From the NCBI RefSeq assembly GCF_040605455.1, contig NZ_JBEXCV010000209.1, positions 1 to 12,192 on the forward strand: DNA of 12,192 nt. Reading direction: 5' to 3'. This document shows positions 1 through 6,177 of the stretch, one piece after another (position 1 is the first letter of the stretch; each line of letters begins with the position of its first letter). Below the pieces are notes generated by a model, which was given only the letters and a program-made list of their open reading frames with translations, was not told the origin of the DNA and ran no database searches. The position numbers were made by a program, and so were the translations under genes. This DNA is from Embleya sp040605455 (GTDB lineage Bacteria > Actinomycetota > Actinomycetes > Streptomycetales > Streptomycetaceae).

Positions 1-135
1 GCCCCGCGACGCCTCGCGCCACCCGGCGACGCCCGGCACGGCCCGCACGCGCCGCGACACGCCGAGCCGCGCCGAACGCCGCCGGCACCGCACCCGGCGG
101 GACACACCGGGCACAGCGAGGGGTACCGTGCTCGG
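1..135. other. Upstream region of surf1, C/G-rich and low complexity
   Basis: No gene is supported here. The stretch is dominated by repeated CGCC, CGACGCC and GCCG words and reads like degenerate low-complexity DNA. It must contain the promoter of the SURF1 gene, or be read through from a gene to the left, but I see no convincing -35/-10 pair. A purine-rich GAGGGG at about 118-123 is the nearest ribosome-binding-like motif to the GTG start at 136, with a rather long gap of about 12 bases. Confidence 0.4.
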
Positions 136-939
136 GTGTACCGCTTCCTGCTGACCCCGCGCTGGATTGCGATGGCGCTGCTCGTCCTCGTGCTGGTCCC
201 GATCATGGTCGAGCTCGGCTTCTGGCAGTTCCACCGGCACGAGCACAAGGTCGCGCACAACGACCTGATCAGTGCCAACATCGAGCGCGAGCCGGTGCCC
301 GCGCAGGAGATCCTCGCGGTGGGCCGCAAGTTGCCCGGCGATCTCCAGTGGCGCCGGGTCACCGTGACCGGCAGGTACGACACCGAGCACGAGATGCTCG
401 CACGCAACCGGTCGCAGGACGGCGTGCCCGGTTTCTACGTGGTCACCCCGCTGATCACCGCCGACGGCCGTGCGCTTCTGGTCGATCGGGGCTGGGTGAA
501 GAACCCGGCCACCGCCGCCGACCGACCCGAGGTGCCGCCGGCGCCGAGCGGTCAGGTCACGGTGACCGGCCGGCTGCGTCCGGACGAGACCCGCAAGGAC
601 TCCGGCATCCGCGACCTCGCGCTGCCCGACGGCCTGGTGATGCGGATCTCCGGCTTCGAGCTGGCCGCCAAGCTGCCGCACCCGATCTTCGGCGGCTATG
701 TCGAACTCACCGAGCAGACCCCGATGGCCGCGAAGGCGCCGGCGCTGATCCCGGAACCGGACGACGAGGACCTGGGCCCGCACCTGGCCTACGCGGTGCA
801 GTGGTGGATCTTCGCGTTCGCCCTGGTGGCGATGTTCGTCAAACTGGTGCGCAGCGAGGCCAAGGAGCTCGAAACCGAACTGGCCGCACTGGACGAGGAG
901 ACCTCGGCCCCCGCGCCCGAAGAACCGGCCAAGGTCTGA
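136..939 (+). CDS. SURF1 family protein (cytochrome c oxidase assembly)
   Basis: This is a 267-residue membrane protein with a GTG start. The family helps assemble the haem a / copper centre of aa3-type cytochrome c oxidase in the cytoplasmic membrane. The layout is classical: a first membrane segment at about residues 10-27 followed directly by LGFWQFHR (27-34), a large extracytoplasmic domain with WRRVTVTGRYD (72-82), RNRSQDGVPGFYVVTPL (90-106) and LLVDRGWV (114-121), then a second membrane segment starting at HLAYAVQWWIFAF (216-228). The length fits actinobacterial SURF1. A Glu/Ala-rich cytoplasmic tail of about 30 residues follows the second segment. It stands alone on the plus strand and converges on the Sir2 gene. 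No other oxidase gene is in view, so the partner oxidase is inferred from the family only. Confidence 0.93.
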   Translation: MYRFLLTPRWIAMALLVLVLVPIMVELGFWQFHRHEHKVAHNDLISANIEREPVPAQEILAVGRKLPGDLQWRRVTVTGRYDTEHEMLARNRSQDGVPGFYVVTPLITADGRALLVDRGWVKNPATAADRPEVPPAPSGQVTVTGRLRPDETRKDSGIRDLALPDGLVMRISGFELAAKLPHPIFGGYVELTEQTPMAAKAPALIPEPDDEDLGPHLAYAVQWWIFAFALVAMFVKLVRSEAKELETELAALDEETSAPAPEEPAKV

Positions 940-942
940 GCG

Positions 943-967
943 GCGGCGCCCCGCGCCGGGGCGCCGC
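943..967. terminator. Bidirectional hairpin between surf1 and sir2
   Basis: There is a perfect 10-bp GC stem (943-952 with 958-967) around a 5-base loop, lying between two converging stop codons (939 on the plus strand, 982 on the minus strand). It has no T-run, as is common for actinomycete terminators. It could end transcription from both sides. Confidence 0.7.
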
Positions 968-981
968 GACTGGGCACGTCG

Positions 982-1740
982 TCACAATCCTTTGACCAGC
1001 TCCGGGAGCACTTCGCCGATCGGCTCGCGGATCACCGCGTCGGCGACCCGGTCGTAGGGCGTCTCCCCGGCGTTGACGATCACCAGCTTGGCGCCCGCCT
1101 CCTGCGCCACCCGGCACAACGACGCGGCGGGCTCGACCTGGAGCGAGGTGCCGATGGCCAGGAACACGTCGCCGATCTGCGCGGCGATCGCGGCCCGCTC
1201 CAGCACGCCGTGGTCCAGCCCCTGACCGAACATGATCGTCGCGGTCTTCTGGATCCCGCCGCAGCGCACGCAGCGCGGGTCGTCCTCGCCCATCGCCACC
1301 CGCTCCAGGGCCGCGTCCAGGGTCGTGCGCGCGTCGCAGTCGGTACACACCACGTAGAACATCGTGCCGTGCAGCTCGATGATCTTCTCCGGGCCGGTGC
1401 CCGCCCGCCGATGCAGGCCGTCCACGTTCTGGGTGATCAACGCGTTGAGCCGACCGGCGCGTTCCAGCGCGACCAGCGCGGTGTGTCCCGCGTTCGGCCC
1501 GGCCAGCCGCGCGGGGTTGTCCCGGCGCAACAACCACGAGCGGCGGCGGATGTCCTCGTCGCCCATGTAGTAGCCGTAGGTGACCAGCTTCTCCGCGTCC
1601 GGGTCCTTGGTCCACACGCCCTGCGGGCCGCGGTAGTCGGGAATGCCGGAGTCGGTGGAGATGCCCGCCCCGGTAAGCACGGTCACCCCGTCGTCGGCCG
1701 CCCGAATCCACTCCCGCACCACGTCGATCTGCTCGGTCAT
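982..1740 (-). CDS. Sir2-family NAD-dependent protein deacylase
   Basis: This 252-residue sirtuin removes acyl groups from lysine side chains using NAD, giving nicotinamide and O-acyl-ADP-ribose. All core elements are present: GAGIS (24-28), GIPDYRG (32-38), TQNVDGLH (103-110), the catalytic His124 in ELHG, a four-cysteine zinc site (C132, C135, C157, C160) and GTSLQVEPA (197-205). After PDYRG the sequence continues as RGPQGVWT (37-44), which resembles the RGPxGVWT of the SIRT6/SIRT7 class rather than CobB. I see no clear Tyr-x2-Arg pair of the CobB/SIRT5 desuccinylase type in the helical insert, so the preferred acyl group is open. The ATG start at 1740 has only a weak ribosome site. The gene is divergent from the SDR gene, 81 bp away. 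Confidence 0.93.
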   Translation of the reverse strand: MTEQIDVVREWIRAADDGVTVLTGAGISTDSGIPDYRGPQGVWTKDPDAEKLVTYGYYMGDEDIRRRSWLLRRDNPARLAGPNAGHTALVALERAGRLNALITQNVDGLHRRAGTGPEKIIELHGTMFYVVCTDCDARTTLDAALERVAMGEDDPRCVRCGGIQKTATIMFGQGLDHGVLERAAIAAQIGDVFLAIGTSLQVEPAASLCRVAQEAGAKLVIVNAGETPYDRVADAVIREPIGEVLPELVKGL

Positions 1741-1754
1741 GCCACCGAGGGTAG

Positions 1755-1775
1755 CGACCGGCCGACCTGACGACC
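1755..1775. repeat. Three CGACC units at an 8-bp period in a divergent promoter region
   Basis: CGACC occurs at 1755-1759, 1763-1767 and 1771-1775, exactly 8 bp apart, between the divergent Sir2 and SDR genes. The motif is short and G/C-rich, so chance is possible, but exact spacing in an 81-bp divergent promoter region makes it a candidate regulator site. Confidence 0.35.
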
Positions 1776-1821
1776 TGTCATTTACCCCGCGTCGGGGCCG
1801 GCAGCGGGCAGGATGGGTGCC

Positions 1822-2583
1822 ATGGATCTAGGACTGCGCGATCGCGTATATCTGGTCACCGGCGGCACCCGCGGCCTCGGCTTCGCCACCGCCCGCGCGC
1901 TGGTGGACGACGGCGCCCGGGTGGTGGTCACCGGGCGGGACGAAAAACGCGCGGCGGAGGCCGTCGCCGCACTGGGCGGTCCCGAACAGGCGCTCGGGAT
2001 CGCCGCCGACAACGGCGAGAGCGGTACCGCCGAGCGGCTGGTCGCCGCGGCGTTGGCCCGGTTCGAGCGGCTCGACGGCGCGCTCGTGAGCGTCGGCGGC
2101 CCGCCCGCGGGCGCGATCACCGGCGTCGAGGACGACCAGTGGCGGGACGCGTTCGAGTCGGTGTTCCTGGGCGCGGTCCGCCTCGCCCGGGCGACCGCCT
2201 CGGCGTTGGGCAACGGGGGTTCGATCGGCTTCGTGTTGTCCTCGTCGGTGCGCCAGCCGATCGCCGGGCTCGGCATCTCCAACGGCCTGCGCCCGGGCCT
2301 GGCGATGGTGGCCAAGACGCTGGCCGACGAGCTGGGCCCGCGCGGCATCCGGGTGTTCGGACTGCTGCCGGGCCGGATCGACACCGACCGGGTGCGCGAG
2401 CTGGACGGCCTCAACGGCGACGCGGAGGCCAACCGGGCCCGTCAGGCCCAGTCCATCCCACTGGCCCGCTACGGCACCCCGGAGGAGTTCGGCCGGGTGG
2501 CCGCATTCACGCTGTCCCCGGCCGCGTCCTACCTGAGCGGCGTGATGATCCCGATCGACGGCGGCCTGGCCCGCTCGCTGTGA
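1822..2583 (+). CDS. SDR-family oxidoreductase-like protein with degenerate catalytic site
   Basis: This is a 253-residue Rossmann-fold protein of the short-chain dehydrogenase type. The nucleotide-binding motif TGGTRGLG (13-20) is intact and the C-terminal PIDGG (about 244-248) is typical of FabG-like enzymes. The usual Ser...Tyr-x3-Lys is not: after the serines at 140-142 the region reads GLGISNGLRPGL (149-160), so the Tyr and Lys positions carry other residues (Ser or Asn, and Arg or Pro, depending on alignment). A known BKR-like SDR subgroup lacks a perfect catalytic tetrad, and this looks like a member. Substrate and activity are unknown. I chose ATG 1822 because AGGATGG (1810-1816) sits 5-6 bases before it and the protein then starts just before the first beta strand. 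ATG 1813 in the same frame would add three residues. Confidence 0.88.
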   Translation: MDLGLRDRVYLVTGGTRGLGFATARALVDDGARVVVTGRDEKRAAEAVAALGGPEQALGIAADNGESGTAERLVAAALARFERLDGALVSVGGPPAGAITGVEDDQWRDAFESVFLGAVRLARATASALGNGGSIGFVLSSSVRQPIAGLGISNGLRPGLAMVAKTLADELGPRGIRVFGLLPGRIDTDRVRELDGLNGDAEANRARQAQSIPLARYGTPEEFGRVAAFTLSPAASYLSGVMIPIDGGLARSL

Positions 2584-2610
2584 CCCGACCGGGGCCCGGA
2601 GTCTGAGCCG

Positions 2611-2640
2611 GATGGGCCCGGGACACCTCCCGGGCCCATC
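2611..2640. terminator. Perfect 13-bp hairpin between SDR gene and amaP
   Basis: The arms 2611-2623 and 2628-2640 are perfectly complementary over 13 bp with a 4-base CACC loop. It lies between the stop of the SDR gene (2583) and the converging stop of the AmaP-type gene (2656), so it can serve both directions. It has no T-tract. Confidence 0.85.
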
Positions 2641-2655
2641 CGCGGGTGCCGCGTA

Positions 2656-3288
2656 CTAGTCCAGGTGCCGCTTGGGCAGGCCCCGGCTGGTCCGCAGGGT
2701 CAACACCGTGGGCAGCGTGGGCAGACCCACCGCCTCGCGCGCGTTGGGCAGCACCCGGTCGCGCACCCCGCTGAGCAACGTGCGTGGTTCGGCGCCGGGC
2801 TCGGCCCGGACCAGGACCCGCAGCGTCGGGCCGTGGCGGCGGCGGACCAGATGCGCCGAGGCGTGTTCGACGCCGTCCACGTAGGACAGGTCGTCCTCGA
2901 TCGCGTCGGCGAGCGCGTTGCCGGCCACGGTCAGCGTGTCCGCCTCGTCGCCCACCATGCCGAACCCGGTACCCAGCCCGGACGGACCGTCCCCGGCCCC
3001 GTCCGTGGTGTCGCGGACCCGCAGCGATCGCACCGGCCGGCGGCCGAACTGCGCGAACAGCCACCACAGCGCGAGCAGCAGGATCAGTCCCGGTACCCCG
3101 AAGGCGACCCACCACCACCAGCCGTGGTCGGTCAGCCGCTCGGCCTGACTCGTGGTGATGAACGGCTTGTCCGCCGTATGGACCAGATCGGGATACCAGC
3201 CTCGGCCGCGCGCGGCGAGCCCGAGCCCGCCGCCGATCAGCCCCAGTCCGACGAGGAACAACAGGATCCGGTTGCAGACCGTTCGCAT
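2656..3288 (-). CDS. amaP: AmaP-type alkaline shock response membrane anchor protein
   Basis: This 210-residue protein has two membrane segments (about 6-26 and 59-80) and a soluble C-terminal domain (about 115-205) with the alternating beta/helix pattern of Asp23-related domains (LTVAGNALADAIEDDL, then a strand around PTLRVLVRAEP). In Staphylococcus aureus, AmaP anchors Asp23 at the membrane, and the same role is inferred here. Membership in the Asp23 operon supports the call: it is the last gene of the minus-strand arm, 7 bp after the DUF6286-type gene. A GAGGCGG ribosome site overlaps that gene's stop codon. A short Gly/Asp-rich stretch (95-110) separates membrane and soluble parts. The symbol rests on family resemblance and context. 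Confidence 0.8.
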   Translation of the reverse strand: MRTVCNRILLFLVGLGLIGGGLGLAARGRGWYPDLVHTADKPFITTSQAERLTDHGWWWWVAFGVPGLILLLALWWLFAQFGRRPVRSLRVRDTTDGAGDGPSGLGTGFGMVGDEADTLTVAGNALADAIEDDLSYVDGVEHASAHLVRRRHGPTLRVLVRAEPGAEPRTLLSGVRDRVLPNAREAVGLPTLPTVLTLRTSRGLPKRHLD

Positions 3289-3295
3289 GCCCGCC

Positions 3296-3922
3296 TCACC
3301 TCCTGCTCACGGGCTGAAGGCGCAGATCCACGCGGGGTACCCGGGCCAACGTGAGCGCGTTCGCGCGTTCCTCGAGTCGTTCGATCAGCTCGTCGTGCAG
3401 GTCGTCCGGGTCGCGAAAGTGGTAGTCCACCCGCAGCACCGCCTTGCGTCGGCCCATCCGCACCCGCGCGTCCAACACGCCCGAGGATGCCAGGGCGGTG
3501 TGCCGCAGGAACGAGGCGGCGGTACGCCGCGTCATGTAGACGGTCATCGCCTCGCCGGGCGAACGCAGCCGCAGCAGACTGCGCCGGCCCGGGGTGATCG
3601 CGAGCACGATCAGCCACAGGCCCACCACCGCGGCGATCAGCCCGGCGACGATGGTCCAGTTGTCCCGCCACACGTGTGTCTGGGCACGCTCGAGCAGGTC
3701 GCGCGACCAGCGCGGCGCCCGGTCGATCCGGGCCGTCGCTCCGATGTACAGCGCGGTGCCGGCGACACCGCCCACGACCAAGGCGACCAGCCCGGCCGGG
3801 AAGCCGCGCGTCGACCAGGCCCGGCGCACCTTGGCACCGTCACCCCAGTCGTCGGTCGCACCCGCCGACGTCTCGGCCGGCGAGGCACCCGAAAGCGCCT
3901 CCGGTCCAGCCTCCAGGCTCAC
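3296..3922 (-). CDS. DUF6286-type two-pass membrane protein with Asp23-like C-terminus
   Basis: This 208-residue protein starts with GTG. Residues 1-38 form an acidic, Ala/Gly-rich cytoplasmic tail. Membrane segments lie at about 41-62 and 90-110, and a basic patch (PGRRSLLRLR) follows the second. The C-terminal domain (about 120-205) has the fold pattern seen in Asp23 relatives: a helix with TRRTAASFLRHTAL, a strand around AVLRVDYHF, a helix DDLHDELIERLEERA, and a final strand VPRVDLRLQPV. Its function is not established. By domain order it resembles AmaP, so it may be a second membrane partner for Asp23 proteins. Its GTGA start overlaps the stop of the upstream Asp23 gene by 4 bases, with an AGAGGAGAG ribosome site inside that gene, which indicates translational coupling. 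Confidence 0.8.
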   Translation of the reverse strand: MSLEAGPEALSGASPAETSAGATDDWGDGAKVRRAWSTRGFPAGLVALVVGGVAGTALYIGATARIDRAPRWSRDLLERAQTHVWRDNWTIVAGLIAAVVGLWLIVLAITPGRRSLLRLRSPGEAMTVYMTRRTAASFLRHTALASSGVLDARVRMGRRKAVLRVDYHFRDPDDLHDELIERLEERANALTLARVPRVDLRLQPVSRR

Positions 3923-4275
3923 TCCACTCTCCTCTTGCCGTGCCCCCCACGGGTCAATCGGCCGACCGTCACGTCCACCCGCACCACCGGCATCCCGGTC
4001 AAGTACTCCACGTCGGCGCGCACCCGCTGCCGAATCGTTCGGGCGATCGCGACGACGGGCCCGGGATAGGGCACGTCCACGTCGAGATCGACCGTCGCAT
4101 GGTCGTGGTGCATGGTGGCGCCCGCGCGCGGGGCACGCAGCACGGTGTCCGGCGCGGCCTCGGTGGTGGCCTCACGCGCCGCGCGGGCGGCGATCTTCTC
4201 CACCACACGCCCGCCGATCTGCAGTACTCCGCGGTGCGCGGCCGGCGCCAGGCCCTCCGCCGGTACCGCGCGCAT
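3919..4275 (-). CDS. Asp23/Gls24 family envelope stress response protein (short)
   Basis: This 118-residue soluble protein is a nearly minimal Asp23 domain. It opens with RGVLQIGGRVVEKIAARAA (15-33), the family's first strand and helix, then has a strand at HATVDLDVDVPYPGPV (59-74), a long helix with IRQRVRADVEYLTG (81-94) and the closing strand VVRVDVTVGRL (97-107). The tail is basic (GGHGKRRVE). In Firmicutes, Asp23 is an abundant protein held at the membrane by AmaP and linked to cell-envelope stress. The exact biochemical role is unknown. Its ATG shares one base with the stop codon of the preceding small membrane protein (TGATG), and its own end overlaps the DUF6286-type gene, so it is in the middle of a coupled operon. 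Confidence 0.87.
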   Translation of the reverse strand: MRAVPAEGLAPAAHRGVLQIGGRVVEKIAARAAREATTEAAPDTVLRAPRAGATMHHDHATVDLDVDVPYPGPVVAIARTIRQRVRADVEYLTGMPVVRVDVTVGRLTRGGHGKRRVE

Positions 4276-4457
4276 CAGCGCCGCCGGTTGCGCGAGCTGA
4301 ACAGCTCGCCGAGGTCCAGGTCGCCGTCCAGGAAGCGGCCGACCAGGAAGCCGACCACCCCGAGCGCGGCGACCAGGAGAAAGGCCCCGAACCCGCCGAG
4401 CGCGGCGGCCAAGCCGAGGGCCATGCCGACCAACAGGCCGACCATGGGTGTAGTCAT
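4275..4457 (-). CDS. Small DUF2273-like membrane protein
   Basis: This 60-residue protein has two closely spaced hydrophobic segments (about 6-22 and 25-42), a conserved-looking junction VGFLVGRFLDGDLDLGEL, and a basic C-terminus RNRRR. This is the pattern of DUF2273 proteins, which in S. aureus are encoded between amaP and asp23. I chose the ATG at 4457 because GAGGAG (4468-4473) lies 10 bases upstream. The open frame extends further to 4568, but those extra residues are hydrophilic and lack a better ribosome site. It is followed with a 1-base overlap by the short Asp23 gene. A role as membrane partner of Asp23 is inferred from operon and shape. Confidence 0.8.
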   Translation of the reverse strand: MTTPMVGLLVGMALGLAAALGGFGAFLLVAALGVVGFLVGRFLDGDLDLGELFSSRNRRR

Positions 4458-4467
4458 TGGCGAACGA

Positions 4468-4473
4468 CTCCTC
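4468..4473 (-). promoter_or_regulatory. Ribosome binding site setting the start of the DUF2273-like gene
   Basis: GAGGAG on the minus strand, 10 bases before ATG 4457. It decides between this start and the longer open frame reaching 4568. Confidence 0.6.
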
Positions 4474-4576
4474 ACTGAACCGACCAATGGTTGTTGTCGA
4501 CGGTTGTCGTCGACCCCGTCGGGTCGGGTGCCGAAGGACCGTACGGAATCCGCCGAGCCGCCTCGCACCCCGCCCG

Positions 4577-4855
4577 CTACTCGACGCGCGGGTTGTTGCG
4601 CCGCCGATGCCGCTCCGCCAACTGCCGCCAGAGCCGGCCCGGCAACCGGCCGCGGCGGTAGACCGTGGTCTCCGCCGCGGCCCCCGAGCGAACCGGCGCC
4701 GGTGGCGCGGCCGCGTCGATCAGCGCTCTGAACCGCTCCAGGCCGGCGACGAATGCGTCCGGGTCACCCCCACGATCGGGATGACTCGCACGGATGAATT
4801 CCCGGTACTCGCGCAGCAGCTGTCGCCGCGCGTCGTCGCCGGGCCCGGCCGTCAC
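4577..4855 (-). CDS. Small HPD-motif (truncated J-domain-like) protein
   Basis: This is a 92-residue soluble protein. Residues 10-50 resemble helices II and III of a J-domain: LLREYREFIRASHPDRGGDP holds the HPD tripeptide (25-27) between two amphipathic helices, the second being DAFVAGLERFRALI. In DnaJ, HPD stimulates the ATPase of DnaK. The canonical helix I before it is missing here, so true co-chaperone function is uncertain. The rest is a Pro/Ala linker and a basic C-terminus (YRRGRLPGRLWRQLAERHRRR) that could bind nucleic acid or acidic lipid. I chose the GTG at 4855 because it overlaps the stop of the Asp23 gene by 4 bases (GTGA). The much longer upstream extension to 5692 is only the shadow of that gene in another frame. 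Its place inside the Asp23 operon ties it to the same process. Confidence 0.72.
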   Translation of the reverse strand: MTAGPGDDARRQLLREYREFIRASHPDRGGDPDAFVAGLERFRALIDAAAPPAPVRSGAAAETTVYRRGRLPGRLWRQLAERHRRRNNPRVE

Positions 4856-5343
4856 TGAAGCTGGCGCTCCTTGGAGTCGTCTCCGTCGTACTCGATGTGG
4901 ATGTCGTCCACCGCGATGTTGACCTCGACCACTTCGAGCGCGGTCATCCGCTCGACGGAGTCGATCACATTCTCGCGGACCGCCTGCGCCAATTCGGCGA
5001 TGGGCACGCCGTAATCCACGACGATGTTGAGATCCACCGCACACTGCCGCTCGCCCACCTCGACGCTGACTCCCTGCGCCACGTTGGGCTTGCCACCCGG
5101 AATGCGCTGACGCACCGCGCCGAACGCCCGAGCCGCGCCTCCACCGAGCGCGTACACGCCCGGAATCTCCCGGGCGGCGATGCCCGCGATCTTGGCGACC
5201 ACGCCGTCCGCGATGGACGTGCGGCCCTTCTCGGTGGCCAGCTTGACGACCTCCGTGGAACGAGCCCCGCCCGCCGGCGAACGCTCGTCGTCCTTCTGCA
5301 GCGCCTGCGTGCCGGTCTTGCCCTGGGTCGTTGCGTCTGTCAT
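4852..5343 (-). CDS. Asp23/Gls24 family envelope stress response protein (first gene of minus-strand operon)
   Basis: This 163-residue protein is the best match to canonical Asp23 in the window. Residues 1-38 are a polar, probably flexible tail. The domain begins with GRTSIADGVVAKIAGIAA (40-57) followed by REIPGVYALGGG, then the strand CAVDLNIVVDYGVPI (101-115), the helix AELAQAVRENVIDSVERMT and the final strand VVEVNIAVDDIHIEY (128-142). It ends in an acidic/polar tail. I chose ATG 5343 because AGGAAGGAAG (5351-5360) sits 7 bases upstream. An in-frame ATG at 5409 would add 22 residues without a comparable site. It heads the minus-strand arm and is divergent from the sigma gene with 279 bp between them, so both arms probably share a control region. 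Confidence 0.92.
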   Translation of the reverse strand: MTDATTQGKTGTQALQKDDERSPAGGARSTEVVKLATEKGRTSIADGVVAKIAGIAAREIPGVYALGGGAARAFGAVRQRIPGGKPNVAQGVSVEVGERQCAVDLNIVVDYGVPIAELAQAVRENVIDSVERMTALEVVEVNIAVDDIHIEYDGDDSKERQLQ

Positions 5344-5507
5344 CGGCGCACTTCCTTCCTCGACTGCCCGAACCATGCGACCGGAACCCCACTCGGTCCC
5401 GCCTGACATCGGTGCCCGTTGCCGGGTTCACCACACCTGTACGACACACACACCGGGCGAACGTCACGCGTCGATCGGAGGATGTTTCGCCGAATCCGAC
5501 GCTATCC

Positions 5508-5526
5508 CGCCGGGCCGCTCCCGGCG
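5508..5526. repeat. GC hairpin in the asp23/sigma divergent region
   Basis: A perfect 7-bp stem (5508-5514 with 5520-5526) around a 5-base loop. It could be a transcript leader structure for the minus-strand operon or an operator. Such short GC stems also occur by chance in this genome type. Confidence 0.35.
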
Positions 5527-5610
5527 TGCATCCGGACCCTCGCCTCGCCGTGAGAGTGGCGGTTCTCGTGTTGTGCCCCCGAGGGCAGTACGGTCGCCGA
5601 GTCGGGACGA

Positions 5611-5619
5611 GGAGGGAAG
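5611..5619 (+). promoter_or_regulatory. Ribosome binding site of the ECF sigma gene
   Basis: GGAGGGAAG ends 3 bases before ATG 5623, giving a good Shine-Dalgarno distance for the GGAGG core. It fixes the start of the sigma factor. Confidence 0.65.
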
Positions 5620-5622
5620 CCG

Positions 5623-6177
5623 ATGGCCGACGAGGCCGAGCTCGACGAGAGCACCCTGGTGGTGCGGGCTCAAGAGGGCGACGCCGAGGCATTCGAGGTG
5701 CTGATGCGCCGGCACGGTCGATCCCTGTACTTGCTCGCGTTGCGCATCCTGGGACGCCCCACGGACGCCGAGGACGCGGTCCAGGAGGCGTTCATCGCCG
5801 CGTGGCGCAGGCTGCCCGGGTTCCGCGCCGAATCGTCGTTCCTGACCTGGATGTATCGCATCGTCACCAACCGCGCGCTGAACATCGCCCGGACCAGACG
5901 GCCCACGGTCGGTCTCGATCAGGTGCCGGATCGGGCGATAGAGCAAATGGCGGACAATCCGGAACGACGGGCGGAGGGGTCGGCGGCGCTCAAGGCGCTT
6001 CAGCAGGCGATGGGCAAGCTCACCGAGGAGCAGCGGGCCTGCTGGGTTCTGCGCGAGTTGCACGGGCAGAGCTACGACGAGATCGCGGCGGCCGTGGGAA
6101 TCGGGGCGAACGCGGTCCGGGGCAGGATCTTCCGAGCACGACAGACCCTGGCGGAGGCGATGCGGCCGTGGACATGA
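5623..6177 (+). CDS. ECF-type RNA polymerase sigma factor
   Basis: This 184-residue sigma-70-family protein has only regions 2 and 4, the ECF layout. Region 2 (about 15-90) includes DAEDAVQEAFIAAWRRLPGF (48-67) and SSFLTWMYRIVTNRALN (71-87) for core and -10 binding. A linker (91-118) precedes region 4 (about 120-176), with LTEEQRACWVLRELHGQSYDE leading into the helix-turn-helix AAAVGIGANAVRGRIFRARQTL. It directs RNA polymerase to a small regulon. The likely regulon includes the adjacent Asp23 genes, inferred from the divergent layout only. The next gene overlaps its stop and encodes a candidate anti-sigma factor, the usual arrangement for ECF sigma genes. There is no long C-terminal extension. 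Confidence 0.93.
   Translation: MADEAELDESTLVVRAQEGDAEAFEVLMRRHGRSLYLLALRILGRPTDAEDAVQEAFIAAWRRLPGFRAESSFLTWMYRIVTNRALNIARTRRPTVGLDQVPDRAIEQMADNPERRAEGSAALKALQQAMGKLTEEQRACWVLRELHGQSYDEIAAAVGIGANAVRGRIFRARQTLAEAMRPWT

Larger units (their letters stand above)
5344..5622. promoter_or_regulatory. Divergent control region between asp23 operon and ECF sigma operon
   Basis: This 279-bp non-coding region must drive both arms of the Asp23 locus. Visible elements are strong ribosome sites at 5351-5360 (minus strand) and 5611-5619 (plus strand), a 7-bp GC hairpin with a 5-base loop (5508-5514 with 5520-5526), and a small inverted repeat TGCCC-CCGA-GGGCA (5574-5587). On the minus strand a GGAGC / 15-base spacer / CGTC pair (5517-5521 and 5498-5501) loosely resembles an ECF promoter (GGAAC, about 16 bases, CGTC), but it overlaps the hairpin and is one base off. 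I see no strong housekeeping promoter. Confidence 0.5.

Noticed and set aside
5571..5594. TTGTGC ... TACGGT as a housekeeping promoter for the sigma gene
   Set aside because: The spacer is only 12 bases, too short for a sigma-70 promoter, and no better -35 was found at the proper distance.
4856..5692. Long minus-strand open frame extending the HPD-motif gene upstream
   Set aside because: It runs through the Asp23 gene and the divergent control region in another frame, is Arg/Gly/Ser-rich, and has no domain. The GTGA overlap start at 4855 is far better.
5331..6167. Upstream extension of the zinc-motif/Asp23 frame to 5331
   Set aside because: This part overlaps the sigma gene and the control region in another frame. 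The sigma frame has clear family motifs, and the ATGA overlap gives a normal start at 6174.
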